Below are positions 12,129 to 20,539 of a stretch of 64,000 bases of DNA, one piece after another. The stretch's first letter is position 1. Every line of letters begins with the position of its first letter. The position numbers and the translations under genes are program-made. Origin of the DNA: an uncultured Oscillospiraceae bacterium (GTDB lineage: Bacteria; Bacillota; Clostridia; Oscillospirales; Oscillospiraceae); assembly GCA_934591895.1 (NCBI GenBank), contig CAKTPP010000002.1, forward strand, positions 175,903 through 239,902, given 5' to 3'. Below the pieces are notes generated by a model. That model did not search any database, was not told the DNA's origin, and saw only the letters and a program-made list of their open reading frames with translations.

Positions 12129-13283
12129 ATGGCTGAAAAACGAGATTATTATGAAGTGCTCGGCGTTGAGAAGGGCGCTTCCGATGACGAGATCAAAAAA
12201 GCCTACCGCAAGCTGGCCAAAGCCAACCACCCGGATCTGCATCCGGGCGACAAGGAGTGCGAGGAGCGCTTCAAGGAGATCAACGAGGCCTACGAGGTGC
12301 TGTCCGATCCCGACAAGCGCGCGAAGTATGACCAGTTCGGCCATGCGGCGTTTGACCCGTCCGCCGGTGGCCCCGGCGGCGCCGGCTTCGGCGGTTTCGG
12401 CGGCTTCGGCGACATCTTCGGCGATATTTTCGGCGGCGGCTTCGGCGACATTTTCGGCGGCGGCTTCGGCGGCGGCCAGGCCCAGCGCAGCGGCCCGCGC
12501 CGCGGCGAAAACCTGCGCGTGCGCCTGAACATCACCTTTGAAGAGGCGGCGTTCGGCTGCGAGAAGGAAATCAATGTCGGCCGCGTCGAGCAGTGCCCGG
12601 ACTGCAAGGGCACCGGCTGCGCCCCCGGCACGACGCCGGAGGTCTGCCCGGACTGCAAGGGCACCGGTAGCGTGCGCACCACGCAGCGCACGCCCTTCGG
12701 CATGGTGCAGACGAGCGGCGCGTGCAAAAAGTGCGGCGGCCGCGGCAAGATCATCCACCAGCCCTGCCCGCGCTGCGGCGGACGCGGTGCCGTGCGCAAG
12801 AATCAGACCATCAAGGTCAAGATCCCTGCCGGTATCGACGACGGGCAGACGCTGAATCTGCGCGGCAAGGGCAATGCCGGACTCGACGGCGGCCCGTCGG
12901 GCGACCTGCTCATCACGGTCTTCGTCAAGCCGCACCCGCTCTTTGAGCGCGACGGCAACTCCGTGCTCATGGAGATGCCGGTCACGTTCGCACAGGCGGC
13001 GCTCGGCGCGGAGATCGAGGTGCCGACCATCGACGGCCGCGTCAAGCTCACCATCCCCGAGGGGACGCAGCCGGGCAGCGTGTTCCGTCTGCGCGGCAAG
13101 GGCATTCCATACCTGCAGAGCAAGGGCGGCGGCCGCGGCGACCAGTTCGTCACGGTCACGGTCACCGTGCCGAAGAACATGACGGCCGAGCAGAAGGAGC
13201 GTCTGCACGCCTATGCCGAGTCGATGAACGAGGCCGTCAATGAGCCGCGCAGCGGCATCTTCGGCAGCAAGAAAAAGCGCTGA
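12129..13283 (+). CDS. dnaJ: Chaperone protein DnaJ
   Basis: 384 residues. J-domain at 1-70 with the HPD tripeptide in NHPDLHPGD, a Gly/Phe-rich stretch (about 78-125, repeated GGGFGDIFGG units), a zinc domain with four CxxCxGxG-type modules (CPDCKGTGC, CPDCKGTGS, CKKCGGRGK, CPRCGGRGA), and C-terminal beta domains. It delivers unfolded clients to DnaK and stimulates its ATPase. Last gene of the CIRCE-controlled operon; a terminator follows 44 bases later. Confidence 0.97.
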   Translation: MAEKRDYYEVLGVEKGASDDEIKKAYRKLAKANHPDLHPGDKECEERFKEINEAYEVLSDPDKRAKYDQFGHAAFDPSAGGPGGAGFGGFGGFGDIFGDIFGGGFGDIFGGGFGGGQAQRSGPRRGENLRVRLNITFEEAAFGCEKEINVGRVEQCPDCKGTGCAPGTTPEVCPDCKGTGSVRTTQRTPFGMVQTSGACKKCGGRGKIIHQPCPRCGGRGAVRKNQTIKVKIPAGIDDGQTLNLRGKGNAGLDGGPSGDLLITVFVKPHPLFERDGNSVLMEMPVTFAQAALGAEIEVPTIDGRVKLTIPEGTQPGSVFRLRGKGIPYLQSKGGGRGDQFVTVTVTVPKNMTAEQKERLHAYAESMNEAVNEPRSGIFGSKKKR

Positions 13284-13327
13284 GCGCAAGGACACACCGT
13301 CTGTGCAGCGCACATAAACACAAGCAA

Positions 13328-13359
13328 GCCCGCCACGGCGATGCCGCGGCGGGCTTTTT
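13328..13359 (+). terminator. Terminator of the dnaK operon
   Basis: 12-bp stem with one mismatch (GCCCGCCACGGC / GCCGCGGCGGGC), 3-base loop, then TTTTT. Confidence 0.85.
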
Positions 13360-13364
13360 CTTGC

Positions 13365-13642
13365 TTTTTTGACAGTCTCAAAGCGTGCGCGGGTGCCGCC
13401 CGCGCACGCTCCAGCTTGTCAAAAACCTCGTAGAGTTTCGCCGCAGCAGCGGCGAAAGAAAGTCCGATCATTTTCTTCGGCGACATGTGCGGCGAAGAAA
13501 ATACTTCTCGGCCTGCAAACGTGCGCGCCGTCCGCCTTGGGTGGACGGCGCGTGCGCTGCAGTCAGGCCGCAAACTCCTTTGTCAAAAAGTAATACTTTT
13601 TGACAGTATCAAAGCGTGCGCGGGCGTCCCCCGCGCACGCTC
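13365..13642. repeat. Multi-hairpin intergenic island bounded by a 46-bp direct repeat
   Basis: No gene lies between dnaJ and spoIVB. Two near-identical units (13365-13412 and 13597-13642) share TTTTTGACAGT.TCAAAG followed by the hairpin GCGTGCGCGGG / CCCGCGCACGC; only the 5-base loops and single bases differ. Between them are more inverted repeats: TTTCGCCGC/GCGGCGAAA near 13437-13459, TTTTCTTCG/CGAAGAAAA (13471-13501), a GCCGTCC/GGACGGC stem near 13530-13550, and the perfect GTCAAAAAGTA/TACTTTTTGAC (13582-13604). The right hairpin may double as a terminator for spoIVB. This looks like a repeat family; copies elsewhere in the genome cannot be seen from here. Confidence 0.7.
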
Positions 13643-13656
13643 CCCGGTCATACTGC

Positions 13657-14664
13657 TTAAGCTGCCTGCTCCTGCGCTGCCGCGAGCATATCGTCAATGC
13701 TCACGCCGTAGCCCTTGGCGGGGTCTGCGAGCAGCACGTGCGTCACCGCGCCGACAAGTCTGCCGTCCTGCAGGATGGGGCTGCCGCTCATGCCCTGCAC
13801 GATGCCGCCGGTCGCCGAGAGCAGCGCGGGGTCTGTGACGGTGATGGCAAAGCGCGTGCTCGCCCCGTCGTGATAGACCCGCGTGATGTTCACGGCGTAG
13901 GTCTGCACGGTGTCGCCCGCGACCGTGGACAGGATGGTCGCGCCGCCGGTCCTGACGGCGTTTGCGGGTGCGGTCTCGACAGGCGTGCCGTCCGGCGGCG
14001 CGTCGAGCGTGCCGAAAATGCCGAACAGACCGTTGCGCTCGATCGCGCCGATGCGGTCGGCGGCATCGAAGCTGCCGACCAGCTCACCGGCTGCGCCGTG
14101 CCCGCCCGGACGCACGTCCGCAATGACGGCCGAGAGCACGCTGCCGTCGCGCAGCGGCATGAGCGCGCCGCTCGTCTCGTCCGCAATGCCGTGGCCGAGC
14201 GCACCGTAGCGCCCCGTGGCCGGGTCGTAATACGTGAGCGTGCCGACGCCGGTCACACCGTCGCGCAGCCAGAGGCCGAGCTGCCGCGTGCCGTCGGGCA
14301 TGACGGCGGGCGTGACCGCAGCCGTGACCTCCGCGCCGCCGCGCCGGACGGTCACGGTCACGGTGTCCCCCGCTGCGTCGAGCGCCGCGAGAAAGTCCGC
14401 CGACGACACGATCTCCTGCCCATCCATGCGGCAGATCACGTCGCCGGGGCGCAGCCCCGCGTCCTTTGCGGGCGTGCGCGTGCCGTCCGGCGTGTCCACC
14501 TCGGCCAAATCCGCCACGAGCACGCCCGCCGTGGTCATCTGGATGCCGACCGCCTGACCGAGCGGCACGAGTGACGCCGCCTGTGCAGCCACGCCCATAC
14601 AAAGCGCAAACGCGAGCGCGAGCAGAGCCGTGCGGCACAGTCTCCTTGTTGGTTTTGTCTGCAA
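13657..14664 (-). CDS. spoIVB: SpoIVB-type serine peptidase (stage IV sporulation, S55 family)
   Basis: 335 residues from TTG at 14664, chosen for a GGGGGG SD about six bases upstream and because the signal peptide starts here. N-terminal membrane/signal segment (TALLALAFALCMGVAAQA), PDZ domain (residues about 45-125, with GLRPGDVICRMDG), then the S55 peptidase domain: GVGTLTYYDPATGRYGALGHGI with the catalytic His, and GMSGSPILQDGRLVGAVTHV with the catalytic Ser. In Bacillus this forespore-made protease crosses the inter-membrane space and triggers SpoIVFB cleavage of pro-sigma-K. Its presence indicates sporulation ability. It is shorter than the 425-residue B. subtilis protein, mainly at the N-terminus. 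Usually spo0A follows spoIVB; here the downstream side is the repeat island and convergent dnaJ instead. Confidence 0.9.
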   Translation of the reverse strand: MQTKPTRRLCRTALLALAFALCMGVAAQAASLVPLGQAVGIQMTTAGVLVADLAEVDTPDGTRTPAKDAGLRPGDVICRMDGQEIVSSADFLAALDAAGDTVTVTVRRGGAEVTAAVTPAVMPDGTRQLGLWLRDGVTGVGTLTYYDPATGRYGALGHGIADETSGALMPLRDGSVLSAVIADVRPGGHGAAGELVGSFDAADRIGAIERNGLFGIFGTLDAPPDGTPVETAPANAVRTGGATILSTVAGDTVQTYAVNITRVYHDGASTRFAITVTDPALLSATGGIVQGMSGSPILQDGRLVGAVTHVLLADPAKGYGVSIDDMLAAAQEQAA

Positions 14665-14688
14665 AAAATCCCCCCTTTTTGCGTGCAG

Positions 14689-14721
14689 TATCAGTATGCC
14701 GGCTTTCGGGCAAAATAGCGG
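14689..14721 (-). promoter_or_regulatory. Possible forespore (sigma-F/G-like) promoter of spoIVB
   Basis: On the minus strand CATACTGATA resembles the -10 of sigma-F/G promoters (CATnnTA), 25 bases before the start codon. The -35 side (GCTAT, about 17 bp upstream) is a weak match. No sigma-A promoter is evident. Confidence 0.3.
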
Positions 14722-14827
14722 CGGAACATTCTTGCTCGTTTGCCTGTGCGGGCGCAAATGCCTGCGGCGGCGCGCATACGATGTACGGAACCAGCTTTGG
14801 TAATTCGATGCATCGGAGGAATTTTTC

Positions 14828-16108
14828 ATGACACAGACCCTGAAAGCGGGCGACCGCGGCGCACTTGTGGCGCTGCTGCAGCTCGCGCTCGAGCGCGCGG
14901 GGCAGATGCCGGGCGCGCTTGACGGCATCTTCGGCGCGCAGACCACGGCGGCCGTGCGCGCATTTCAGGCGGCAAATGCCCTCGCGCCGGACGGCATCGC
15001 GGGCGCGCAGACACACCGTGCGCTGCTGCCGTATTACACGGGCTTCGTTCTGCGCACCGTGCGCGCGGGCGACACGTTCTCCGCCCTCGCGCGGCAGTAC
15101 GGCACGAGCGTGGAGGCCATCCGGCTGGCAAATCCCTACCTCGACCCGGAGCGTCTGCCGATCGGCCGGACGGTGACCGTGCCGCTGCCGTTTCCGGTCA
15201 CGCCGGTGTGCATCCCGTATTCCTCGGCGCTCGTCGGCTATGTGGTGCGCGGGCTGGCCGCGCGCTGTCCCGCGCTTGCGATCGGGGAGTTCGGGCGCAG
15301 CGTGCTCGGCAAGCCCCTGTGGTATCTGACGCTCGGCAGCGGCGAAAAACGTGTGTTTTATAATGCCGCGCATCACGCCAACGAATGGATCACGACGCCG
15401 CTGCTGCTCACGTTCTGCGAGCAGCTCTGCGCCCGTCTGGGTGACGGCGGCGAGCTCGGCGGGCAGGACATCCGCGCGCTGCTGCGGCAGGTCACGCTCG
15501 TGCTCGCTCCGGCGGTCGACCCGGACGGCATCGACCTTGTGACCGGCGCGCTCAGCCGCGAGCGCGCCGACGCCGCGCGCACGCTCGCGCAGAGCTACCC
15601 CGCCATTCCGTTCCCGTCCGGCTGGAAGGCGAACATCCGCGGCGTCGACCTCAACCTCCAGTACCCCGCCGGATGGAGCACCGCGCGCGAGATCAAATTT
15701 GCCGCCGGCTACACGCGCCCCGGCCCGCGCGACTACGTCGGCCCCGCGCCGCTGACAGCACCGGAGAGCCTCGCCATGTACAGCTTCACACGCGCGCTCG
15801 ACCCGCAGCTCACCCTGTCGTACCACACGCAGGGTCGCGTGATCTACTGGCAGTACGACGGCTGTGACGTGCCCGGCAGCAAGGCCATCGCCGAGCGCTT
15901 CGCCGCCGCGAGCGGCTATGCCGTCGCCGCAACGCCCTACGCGGCCGGCCACGCGGGCTACAAGGACTGGTTCATTCAGGATTTCCGCCGCCCCGGCTTC
16001 ACGATCGAGGCGGGCAGCGGTGAAAACCCCTTGCCGCTCAGTCAGTTTCCGGACATCTGGTCGGATAATCTCGGCATTCTCCTCGGCGGGATGGCCGCTG
16101 TTTTGTGA
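14828..16108 (+). CDS. Peptidoglycan-binding/LysM M14 carboxypeptidase (gamma-D-glutamyl-diamino acid endopeptidase I-like)
   Basis: 426 residues, no signal peptide. Residues 4-62 form a PG_binding_1 repeat (LDGIFGAQTTAAVRAFQ), 72-118 a LysM motif (VRAGDTFSALARQYGTSVEAI...LANPYL), then a zinc carboxypeptidase domain: HxxE in AAHHANEW, Arg/Asn region GVDLNLQYP, third zinc ligand in SYHTQG, and catalytic Glu in TIEAGSG. This architecture matches Bacillus endopeptidase I/YqgT, which cleaves the gamma-D-Glu to meso-diaminopimelate bond in cell-wall peptides. Lack of a signal peptide is typical of the sporulation-linked form and agrees with divergent spoIVB next door. An SD GGAGG precedes the ATG. 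Confidence 0.85.
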   Translation: MTQTLKAGDRGALVALLQLALERAGQMPGALDGIFGAQTTAAVRAFQAANALAPDGIAGAQTHRALLPYYTGFVLRTVRAGDTFSALARQYGTSVEAIRLANPYLDPERLPIGRTVTVPLPFPVTPVCIPYSSALVGYVVRGLAARCPALAIGEFGRSVLGKPLWYLTLGSGEKRVFYNAAHHANEWITTPLLLTFCEQLCARLGDGGELGGQDIRALLRQVTLVLAPAVDPDGIDLVTGALSRERADAARTLAQSYPAIPFPSGWKANIRGVDLNLQYPAGWSTAREIKFAAGYTRPGPRDYVGPAPLTAPESLAMYSFTRALDPQLTLSYHTQGRVIYWQYDGCDVPGSKAIAERFAAASGYAVAATPYAAGHAGYKDWFIQDFRRPGFTIEAGSGENPLPLSQFPDIWSDNLGILLGGMAAVL

Positions 16109-16110
16109 CA

Positions 16111-16143
16111 CATGTGAGGTCTTGCGTCAGGATCTCACACATG
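16111..16143 (+). terminator. Imperfect hairpin after the M14 peptidase
   Basis: TGTGAG...CTCACA arms extended by a few further pairs over a 12-base loop; no clear U-tract follows. Terminator or mRNA-end structure. Confidence 0.4.
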
Positions 16144-16241
16144 ACACAGTTTGCCCGTTTTTCGCCAAAAAATGCGTGATAAAATGAGTCCAATGTGAAT
16201 ATTCTGATGCATGCTTTCACGTCACAAAGGAGGAAATTATC

Positions 16242-17627
16242 ATGCAGATGTCAGACAAGATCAAAAAATTCACCGTCGAACAGGCCATTGACTATATGAA
16301 TAAGAACCCGGTCAAAAACCTGCCGAAGCTCCTCGACTGGGCGGACGCGTTCTGCAAGGGCGAGTTTGAAAACCAGCGCCGCGCCATCCGCAAGGCGTGC
16401 CTTGACCCCACCGACGCGCACTACCCGATGGTGCAGCACATGCTCAACGACATCGACCCCGAGGTGCTCAAGACCACGCTCGTGAACTTCTTTATCTACG
16501 GCAACATGATCGGCTGGGATCAGGAGGATGCGCTGCGCGAAAAATACGGCTGCAACATCCCGTGGGCGATCCTGATGGACCCGACCTCGGCCTGCAACCT
16601 GCACTGCACGGGCTGCTGGGCGGCAGAGTACGGCAATAAGCTCAACCTCTCACTCGAGGAGCTCGACGACATCATCTGCCAGGGCAAGGACATGGGCGTG
16701 TACTTTTACATCTACACGGGCGGCGAGCCGCTCGTGCGCAAGAAGGACCTCATCACACTCTGTGAGCGGCACCCGGACTGCGAATTTCTCAGCTTCACCA
16801 ACGGCACGCTCATCGACGAGGCGTTCGCTGACGAGATGCTGCGCGTGAAAAACTTTGTCCCGGCCATCTCCCTCGAGGGCGACGAGACGACGACGGACAG
16901 CCGCCGCGGCGCGGGCACGTATCAGAAGGTCATGCACGCGATCGAGCTGCTGCACGAGCGCAAGCTCATCTACGGCATCTCCTCGTGCTACACGAGCGTG
17001 AACTGGGACGCGATCTCGTCCGAGGATTACTTCCGGAAGCTCATCGACCTCGGCTGCCTGTTCATCTGGTACTTCCACTACATGCCGGTCGGCAACGACG
17101 CCTCGCCCGAGCTGCTGCCCACGCCGGAGCAGCGCCAGGCGGTGCTTGAGCGCATCCGCCACAACCGCGCGACGATGCCGCTGTTCGCCATGGACTTCCA
17201 GAACGACGCGCAGTACGTCGGCGGCTGCATCGCGGGCGGCCGGCGCTACCTGCACATCAACGCCAACGGCGACATGGATCCGTGCGTGTTCATCCACTAC
17301 TCGGATTCGAACATCCGCGAGAAGACCCTGCTCGAGGCCATGCGCTCTCCCCTGTTCATGGCCTATCACGACGGTCAGCCGTTCAACGACAACATGCTCC
17401 GTCCGTGCCCGATGCTCGAAAACCCGGAGAAGCTGCGCAAGATCGTGGCGGAGTCCGGCGCGCACTCGACCGACCCCATGAGCCCCGAGACCGCCGAGCA
17501 CCTGTGCGGCAAGTGTGACGGCTACGCCGCCTGCTGGACGCCGGTAGCAGAGAAGCTCTGGCGCGGCAGCCCGGACGAGGCAAAATATCTCGCCAAGCAG
17601 GCCGCACTTGCAGCAAAGAAGAAATGA
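16242..17627 (+). CDS. Radical SAM protein with SPASM-type C-terminal Cys cluster
   Basis: 461 residues. An N-terminal helical region (1-105) precedes the radical SAM motif CNLHCTGC (Cys118, Cys122, Cys125), which binds the 4Fe-4S cluster; GGEP (YTGGEPLVR) contacts SAM. The C-terminal part holds many Cys residues in SPASM-like spacing (GGCIAGG, DPCVF, RPCPM, CGKCDGYAAC), expected to bind auxiliary iron-sulfur clusters. SPASM enzymes often modify peptides, but no precursor peptide or peptidase is seen beside it; substrate unknown. Monocistronic, strong SD (AAAGGAGG), followed by a very strong terminator. Confidence 0.85.
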   Translation: MQMSDKIKKFTVEQAIDYMNKNPVKNLPKLLDWADAFCKGEFENQRRAIRKACLDPTDAHYPMVQHMLNDIDPEVLKTTLVNFFIYGNMIGWDQEDALREKYGCNIPWAILMDPTSACNLHCTGCWAAEYGNKLNLSLEELDDIICQGKDMGVYFYIYTGGEPLVRKKDLITLCERHPDCEFLSFTNGTLIDEAFADEMLRVKNFVPAISLEGDETTTDSRRGAGTYQKVMHAIELLHERKLIYGISSCYTSVNWDAISSEDYFRKLIDLGCLFIWYFHYMPVGNDASPELLPTPEQRQAVLERIRHNRATMPLFAMDFQNDAQYVGGCIAGGRRYLHINANGDMDPCVFIHYSDSNIREKTLLEAMRSPLFMAYHDGQPFNDNMLRPCPMLENPEKLRKIVAESGAHSTDPMSPETAEHLCGKCDGYAACWTPVAEKLWRGSPDEAKYLAKQAALAAKKK

Positions 17628-17659
17628 CACGCCGCGGACAAAAACGCGGCAGAACGCAA

Positions 17660-17695
17660 AAAACACCGTCTCCCGATCGGGAGACGGTGTTTTTG
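17660..17695. terminator. Bidirectional terminator
   Basis: Perfect palindrome AACACCGTCTCCCGA / TCGGGAGACGGTGTT flanked by A-run on the left and T-run on the right, between convergent genes ending at 17627 (+) and 17715 (-). Confidence 0.92.
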
Positions 17696-17714
17696 CTTGC
17701 GCACGATTGTATGC

Positions 17715-18242
17715 TCACGTGGCGCTCTCGGACTGCGGCGCCGGCGCGGTGACCTCCGTGCGCGTGACGCCCTTGGAGAACGTCATGCTCTTGAGGATGG
17801 CCGAAAAATCGCCGGACATGCTGCGGTAGAGATCCGCGTTTTCGTTGGCGAACTGCACATCGGTCGGCAGCTCGGCAATGAGGTTGTAGTTCGCGCCGTC
17901 GACGGTCAGGCCGCAGACGGCCTGATACTCCGGCAGCTCGGTATAGTCATAGTCGGTGGGAAAGACCTCGAGCATAAACAAAAAGCCGCCAAGTCCGTTG
18001 TCATGATCGACCTTTTCATAAAAGCCGACATAATAGCCGCCGTCGTTCGCACCGCACTCGGTCACATAATGATCGCCCCAGCTGGCCGGCAGCGTGACGG
18101 AAAAATAGCCGCCCTTTCCGTTGTCGTATGTCGGGCAAAGGACGATGTCCGCCGCGGTCTGTGCATCCGCCGCCTTCTGGCCGCCGCAGGCGGTCAGCGC
18201 CAGCGCCAGCACCAAAATGAGCACCGCAATGCTTCGTTTCAT
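17715..18242 (-). CDS. Small lipoprotein of unknown function
   Basis: 175 residues. Lipoprotein signal peptide with lipobox LTAC (cleavage before Cys20), start at ATG 18242 behind AAGGAG. The mature part is soluble, with FSVTLPASWGDHYV and FMLEVFPTDYDYTELPEY segments, resembling small secreted proteins with a PsbP-like alpha/beta fold that are common in Clostridia; no catalytic motif seen. It has its own promoter, and a terminator separates it from the TRAP genes, so it is probably not part of the transporter. Confidence 0.75.
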   Translation of the reverse strand: MKRSIAVLILVLALALTACGGQKAADAQTAADIVLCPTYDNGKGGYFSVTLPASWGDHYVTECGANDGGYYVGFYEKVDHDNGLGGFLFMLEVFPTDYDYTELPEYQAVCGLTVDGANYNLIAELPTDVQFANENADLYRSMSGDFSAILKSMTFSKGVTRTEVTAPAPQSESAT

Positions 18243-18277
18243 GCAGATTGCTCCTTTCCGTGTCTTGTACAGAAAAT

Positions 18278-18306
18278 AGTATACGCCGTCGGCCCACGCG
18301 TGTAAA
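18278..18306 (-). promoter_or_regulatory. Sigma-A promoter of the lipoprotein gene
   Basis: Minus strand TTTACA, 17 bp, TATACT. Confidence 0.8.
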
Positions 18307-18340
18307 GCCCCGCACCGCGGCGCTCGGCGCGCAGAAAGAA

Positions 18341-18364
18341 GCACGCCAGAAATATCTGACGTGC
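18341..18364 (-). terminator. Terminator after the TRAP permease gene
   Basis: Minus-strand stem GCACGTCAGA / TCTGGCGTGC with one mismatch and a 4-base loop, followed by TTCTTTC. Confidence 0.65.
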
Positions 18365-18388
18365 ATCCCTGAGAAAAGTTCCGGTTTT

Positions 18389-20434
18389 TTATGCGGCTGC
18401 GGGCCTGCCGTGCTTGCGCATGACGATCTGCAGCGCAACGACGATCACGATGGCCGCGATGCCGACGACGTCGGTCATAAGCTCGGGGTCGATCAGGCAC
18501 AGGCCGCCGGCGGCAAGCAGGATGCGCTGCCACCAGGGTGCGCGCGTGACGATGTAGCCCTCGAGCGCGGCGGCAATGGCAAAGATGCCGAGGCAGGACG
18601 TGATGATGACCTGGATCGCGGCGAGCACGCCCTGATCCATGAGCAGCATGGACGGGTTCATCGCGAAGATATACGGCACGATGAACGCCGCGATGGCGAG
18701 CTTCGTCGCATTGACGCCGGTCTTCATGGGGTCGGACTTGGCGATGGCAGAGCCGGCATAGGCCGCCAGCGCGACCGGCGGGGTGATATCGGCAACGATG
18801 CCGAAGTAGAACACGAAGAAGTGCGCCGCGACCTTCGGGATGCCGAGCGTGATGAGGATCGGCGCGCAGGTCGAGGCCATGATGCAGTAGTTCGCGGTCG
18901 TGGGCACGCCCATGCCGAGCACGATGCAGCAGATCATGGTCAGGAACAGAGCGAGCAGCAGCGAAAGCGTCGGGTTCGGGATCTTGCTGCTCAGGGCGAC
19001 GACGCCGCTGATGAGCTTGGACGCCAGACCCGTGACGGTGATGCAGCCCGCGATCATGCCGGCCATGGCGCAGGCCACGGCGACGGTGATGCTGCCCTTG
19101 CCGCCGGCCTCGAGCGCGTTGAGGATCATGAGTCCGGTTTTCTTGGCGGAGACGATGGCGGCGCTGCCGGTTCCGGCCGCCTTGACCTCGGCGCGGGCGT
19201 CGCGGATGGTGCCGACGAGGCTCACGGCGATGGAGATCAGGATGGCGACCGCCGCGGAAAACTGCAGCGAGCGGATGTTCGCCGTGACCATCCAGATCAG
19301 GAACACGAGCGGCAGCAGCAGATAGACGTTGCGGATGAGGTACTTGAAGCGGGGCAGCTCCGAGCGCGGGATGCCGCGCAGGCCGAGCTTCTTGGCCTCG
19401 AGATGCACGGAGATGAAGATGCCGCCGAAGTACAGCACGGCGGGCAGGATCGCCCAGAGGGTGACCTGACCGTAGGTCACGCCCATGTACTCGGCCATGA
19501 GGAACGCGGCCGCGCCCATGATGGGGGGCATGATCTGGCCGCCGGTGGAGGCCGCTGCCTCGACCGCGCCGGCAAACTCCGGCTTGTAGCCGGTCTTTTT
19601 CATCATCGGGATCGTGACCGAGCCTGTGGTGACGGTGTTGCCGACGGAGGAGCCGGACACCATGCCGCACAGCGCAGACGAGATGACCGCGACCTTGGCC
19701 GGACCGCCGGAGGTCCAGCCGGCGATGGCGTTGGCCGCGTCAATGAAGAAGCTGGCGATGCCGGTGCGCTCGAGGAAGCCGCCGAAGATGATGAACACGG
19801 CGATGAACTTCGCGCACACCTGCACGGGTGTGCTCAGCACGCCGGACGTGCCGAAAAAGAGCGTGTAGATCACGCGGCCGAGCACCTGCTGGAAGGTCTG
19901 GCCGGCGTGGAGCATGCTCACGAACGTGTACACGAGCAGCGCGCCGACAACAACAAGGATCGGCAGGCCGACGCAGCGGCGGCAGAGCTCGGCAAGCACA
20001 AGGATGCCGGCGACGCCGACGGCGATGAGAAACGGCGTCATCTTGGCGGCGCTGGTGAGCGTCTTGATGAGCACGGGATAGTTAAAGCAATAGTAGAAAA
20101 ACGCGGCCGCGCCGATGACCATGATGACGATGTCATACCACGGCAGACGGTTGGCGTGCACGTGCTTCTTGCTGGCGGGATAGGTCAGGTAGCCCATGAT
20201 GATGATCAGGCCGAGAAACGCAGTCAGGCGGATCTCGAGTGCGGCCGTGCTGACGAGCGTCGACCAGATGCAGTAGATCGAAAACAGCGCCATGACGACG
20301 GATATGACGATCTTGGGCTTGCCCGACCAGATGCGGGTGGCGGACTCGCGGTCATACTTGCGCATGACGGCGTCCATATCCTCCTGCAGAGAGGCGGCTT
20401 CCGCAGCGGCTGCGGGCTTTTTGGTGTCAGACAT
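18389..20434 (-). CDS. TRAP transporter fused permease (4TM/12TM, TAXI type)
   Basis: 681 residues. Cytoplasmic N-terminus of about 45 residues, then some 17 hydrophobic segments: a DctQ-like small subunit fused to a DctM-like large subunit, as in TAXI-TRAP systems. Characteristic DctM segments are visible: GMVSGSSVGNTVTTGSVTIPMMKKTGY, AASTGGQIMPPIMGAAAFLMAEY and LGMGVPTTANYCIM. It imports an organic acid or related solute with Na+ or H+, using the binding protein encoded just upstream (20540-21547). Substrate unknown. A hairpin with T-run separates the two genes and probably keeps permease expression below that of the binding protein. Confidence 0.92.
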   Translation of the reverse strand: MSDTKKPAAAAEAASLQEDMDAVMRKYDRESATRIWSGKPKIVISVVMALFSIYCIWSTLVSTAALEIRLTAFLGLIIIMGYLTYPASKKHVHANRLPWYDIVIMVIGAAAFFYYCFNYPVLIKTLTSAAKMTPFLIAVGVAGILVLAELCRRCVGLPILVVVGALLVYTFVSMLHAGQTFQQVLGRVIYTLFFGTSGVLSTPVQVCAKFIAVFIIFGGFLERTGIASFFIDAANAIAGWTSGGPAKVAVISSALCGMVSGSSVGNTVTTGSVTIPMMKKTGYKPEFAGAVEAAASTGGQIMPPIMGAAAFLMAEYMGVTYGQVTLWAILPAVLYFGGIFISVHLEAKKLGLRGIPRSELPRFKYLIRNVYLLLPLVFLIWMVTANIRSLQFSAAVAILISIAVSLVGTIRDARAEVKAAGTGSAAIVSAKKTGLMILNALEAGGKGSITVAVACAMAGMIAGCITVTGLASKLISGVVALSSKIPNPTLSLLLALFLTMICCIVLGMGVPTTANYCIMASTCAPILITLGIPKVAAHFFVFYFGIVADITPPVALAAYAGSAIAKSDPMKTGVNATKLAIAAFIVPYIFAMNPSMLLMDQGVLAAIQVIITSCLGIFAIAAALEGYIVTRAPWWQRILLAAGGLCLIDPELMTDVVGIAAIVIVVALQIVMRKHGRPAAA

Positions 20435-20463
20435 ATAGGGGGAAACCTCCGTTCCGGGTAGAA

Positions 20464-20500
20464 TGGAAAAACTACGGCGTCAGGGGTACTGACGCCGTAG
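20464..20500 (-). terminator. Internal terminator/attenuator between TAXI binding protein and permease
   Basis: Perfect 12-bp stem CTACGGCGTCAG / CTGACGCCGTAG with 5-base loop; on the minus strand five Ts follow. Confidence 0.85.
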
Positions 20501-20539
20501 CGAACGTTTACGGGATGCAGCGCATCACCGGGTCAGGCA

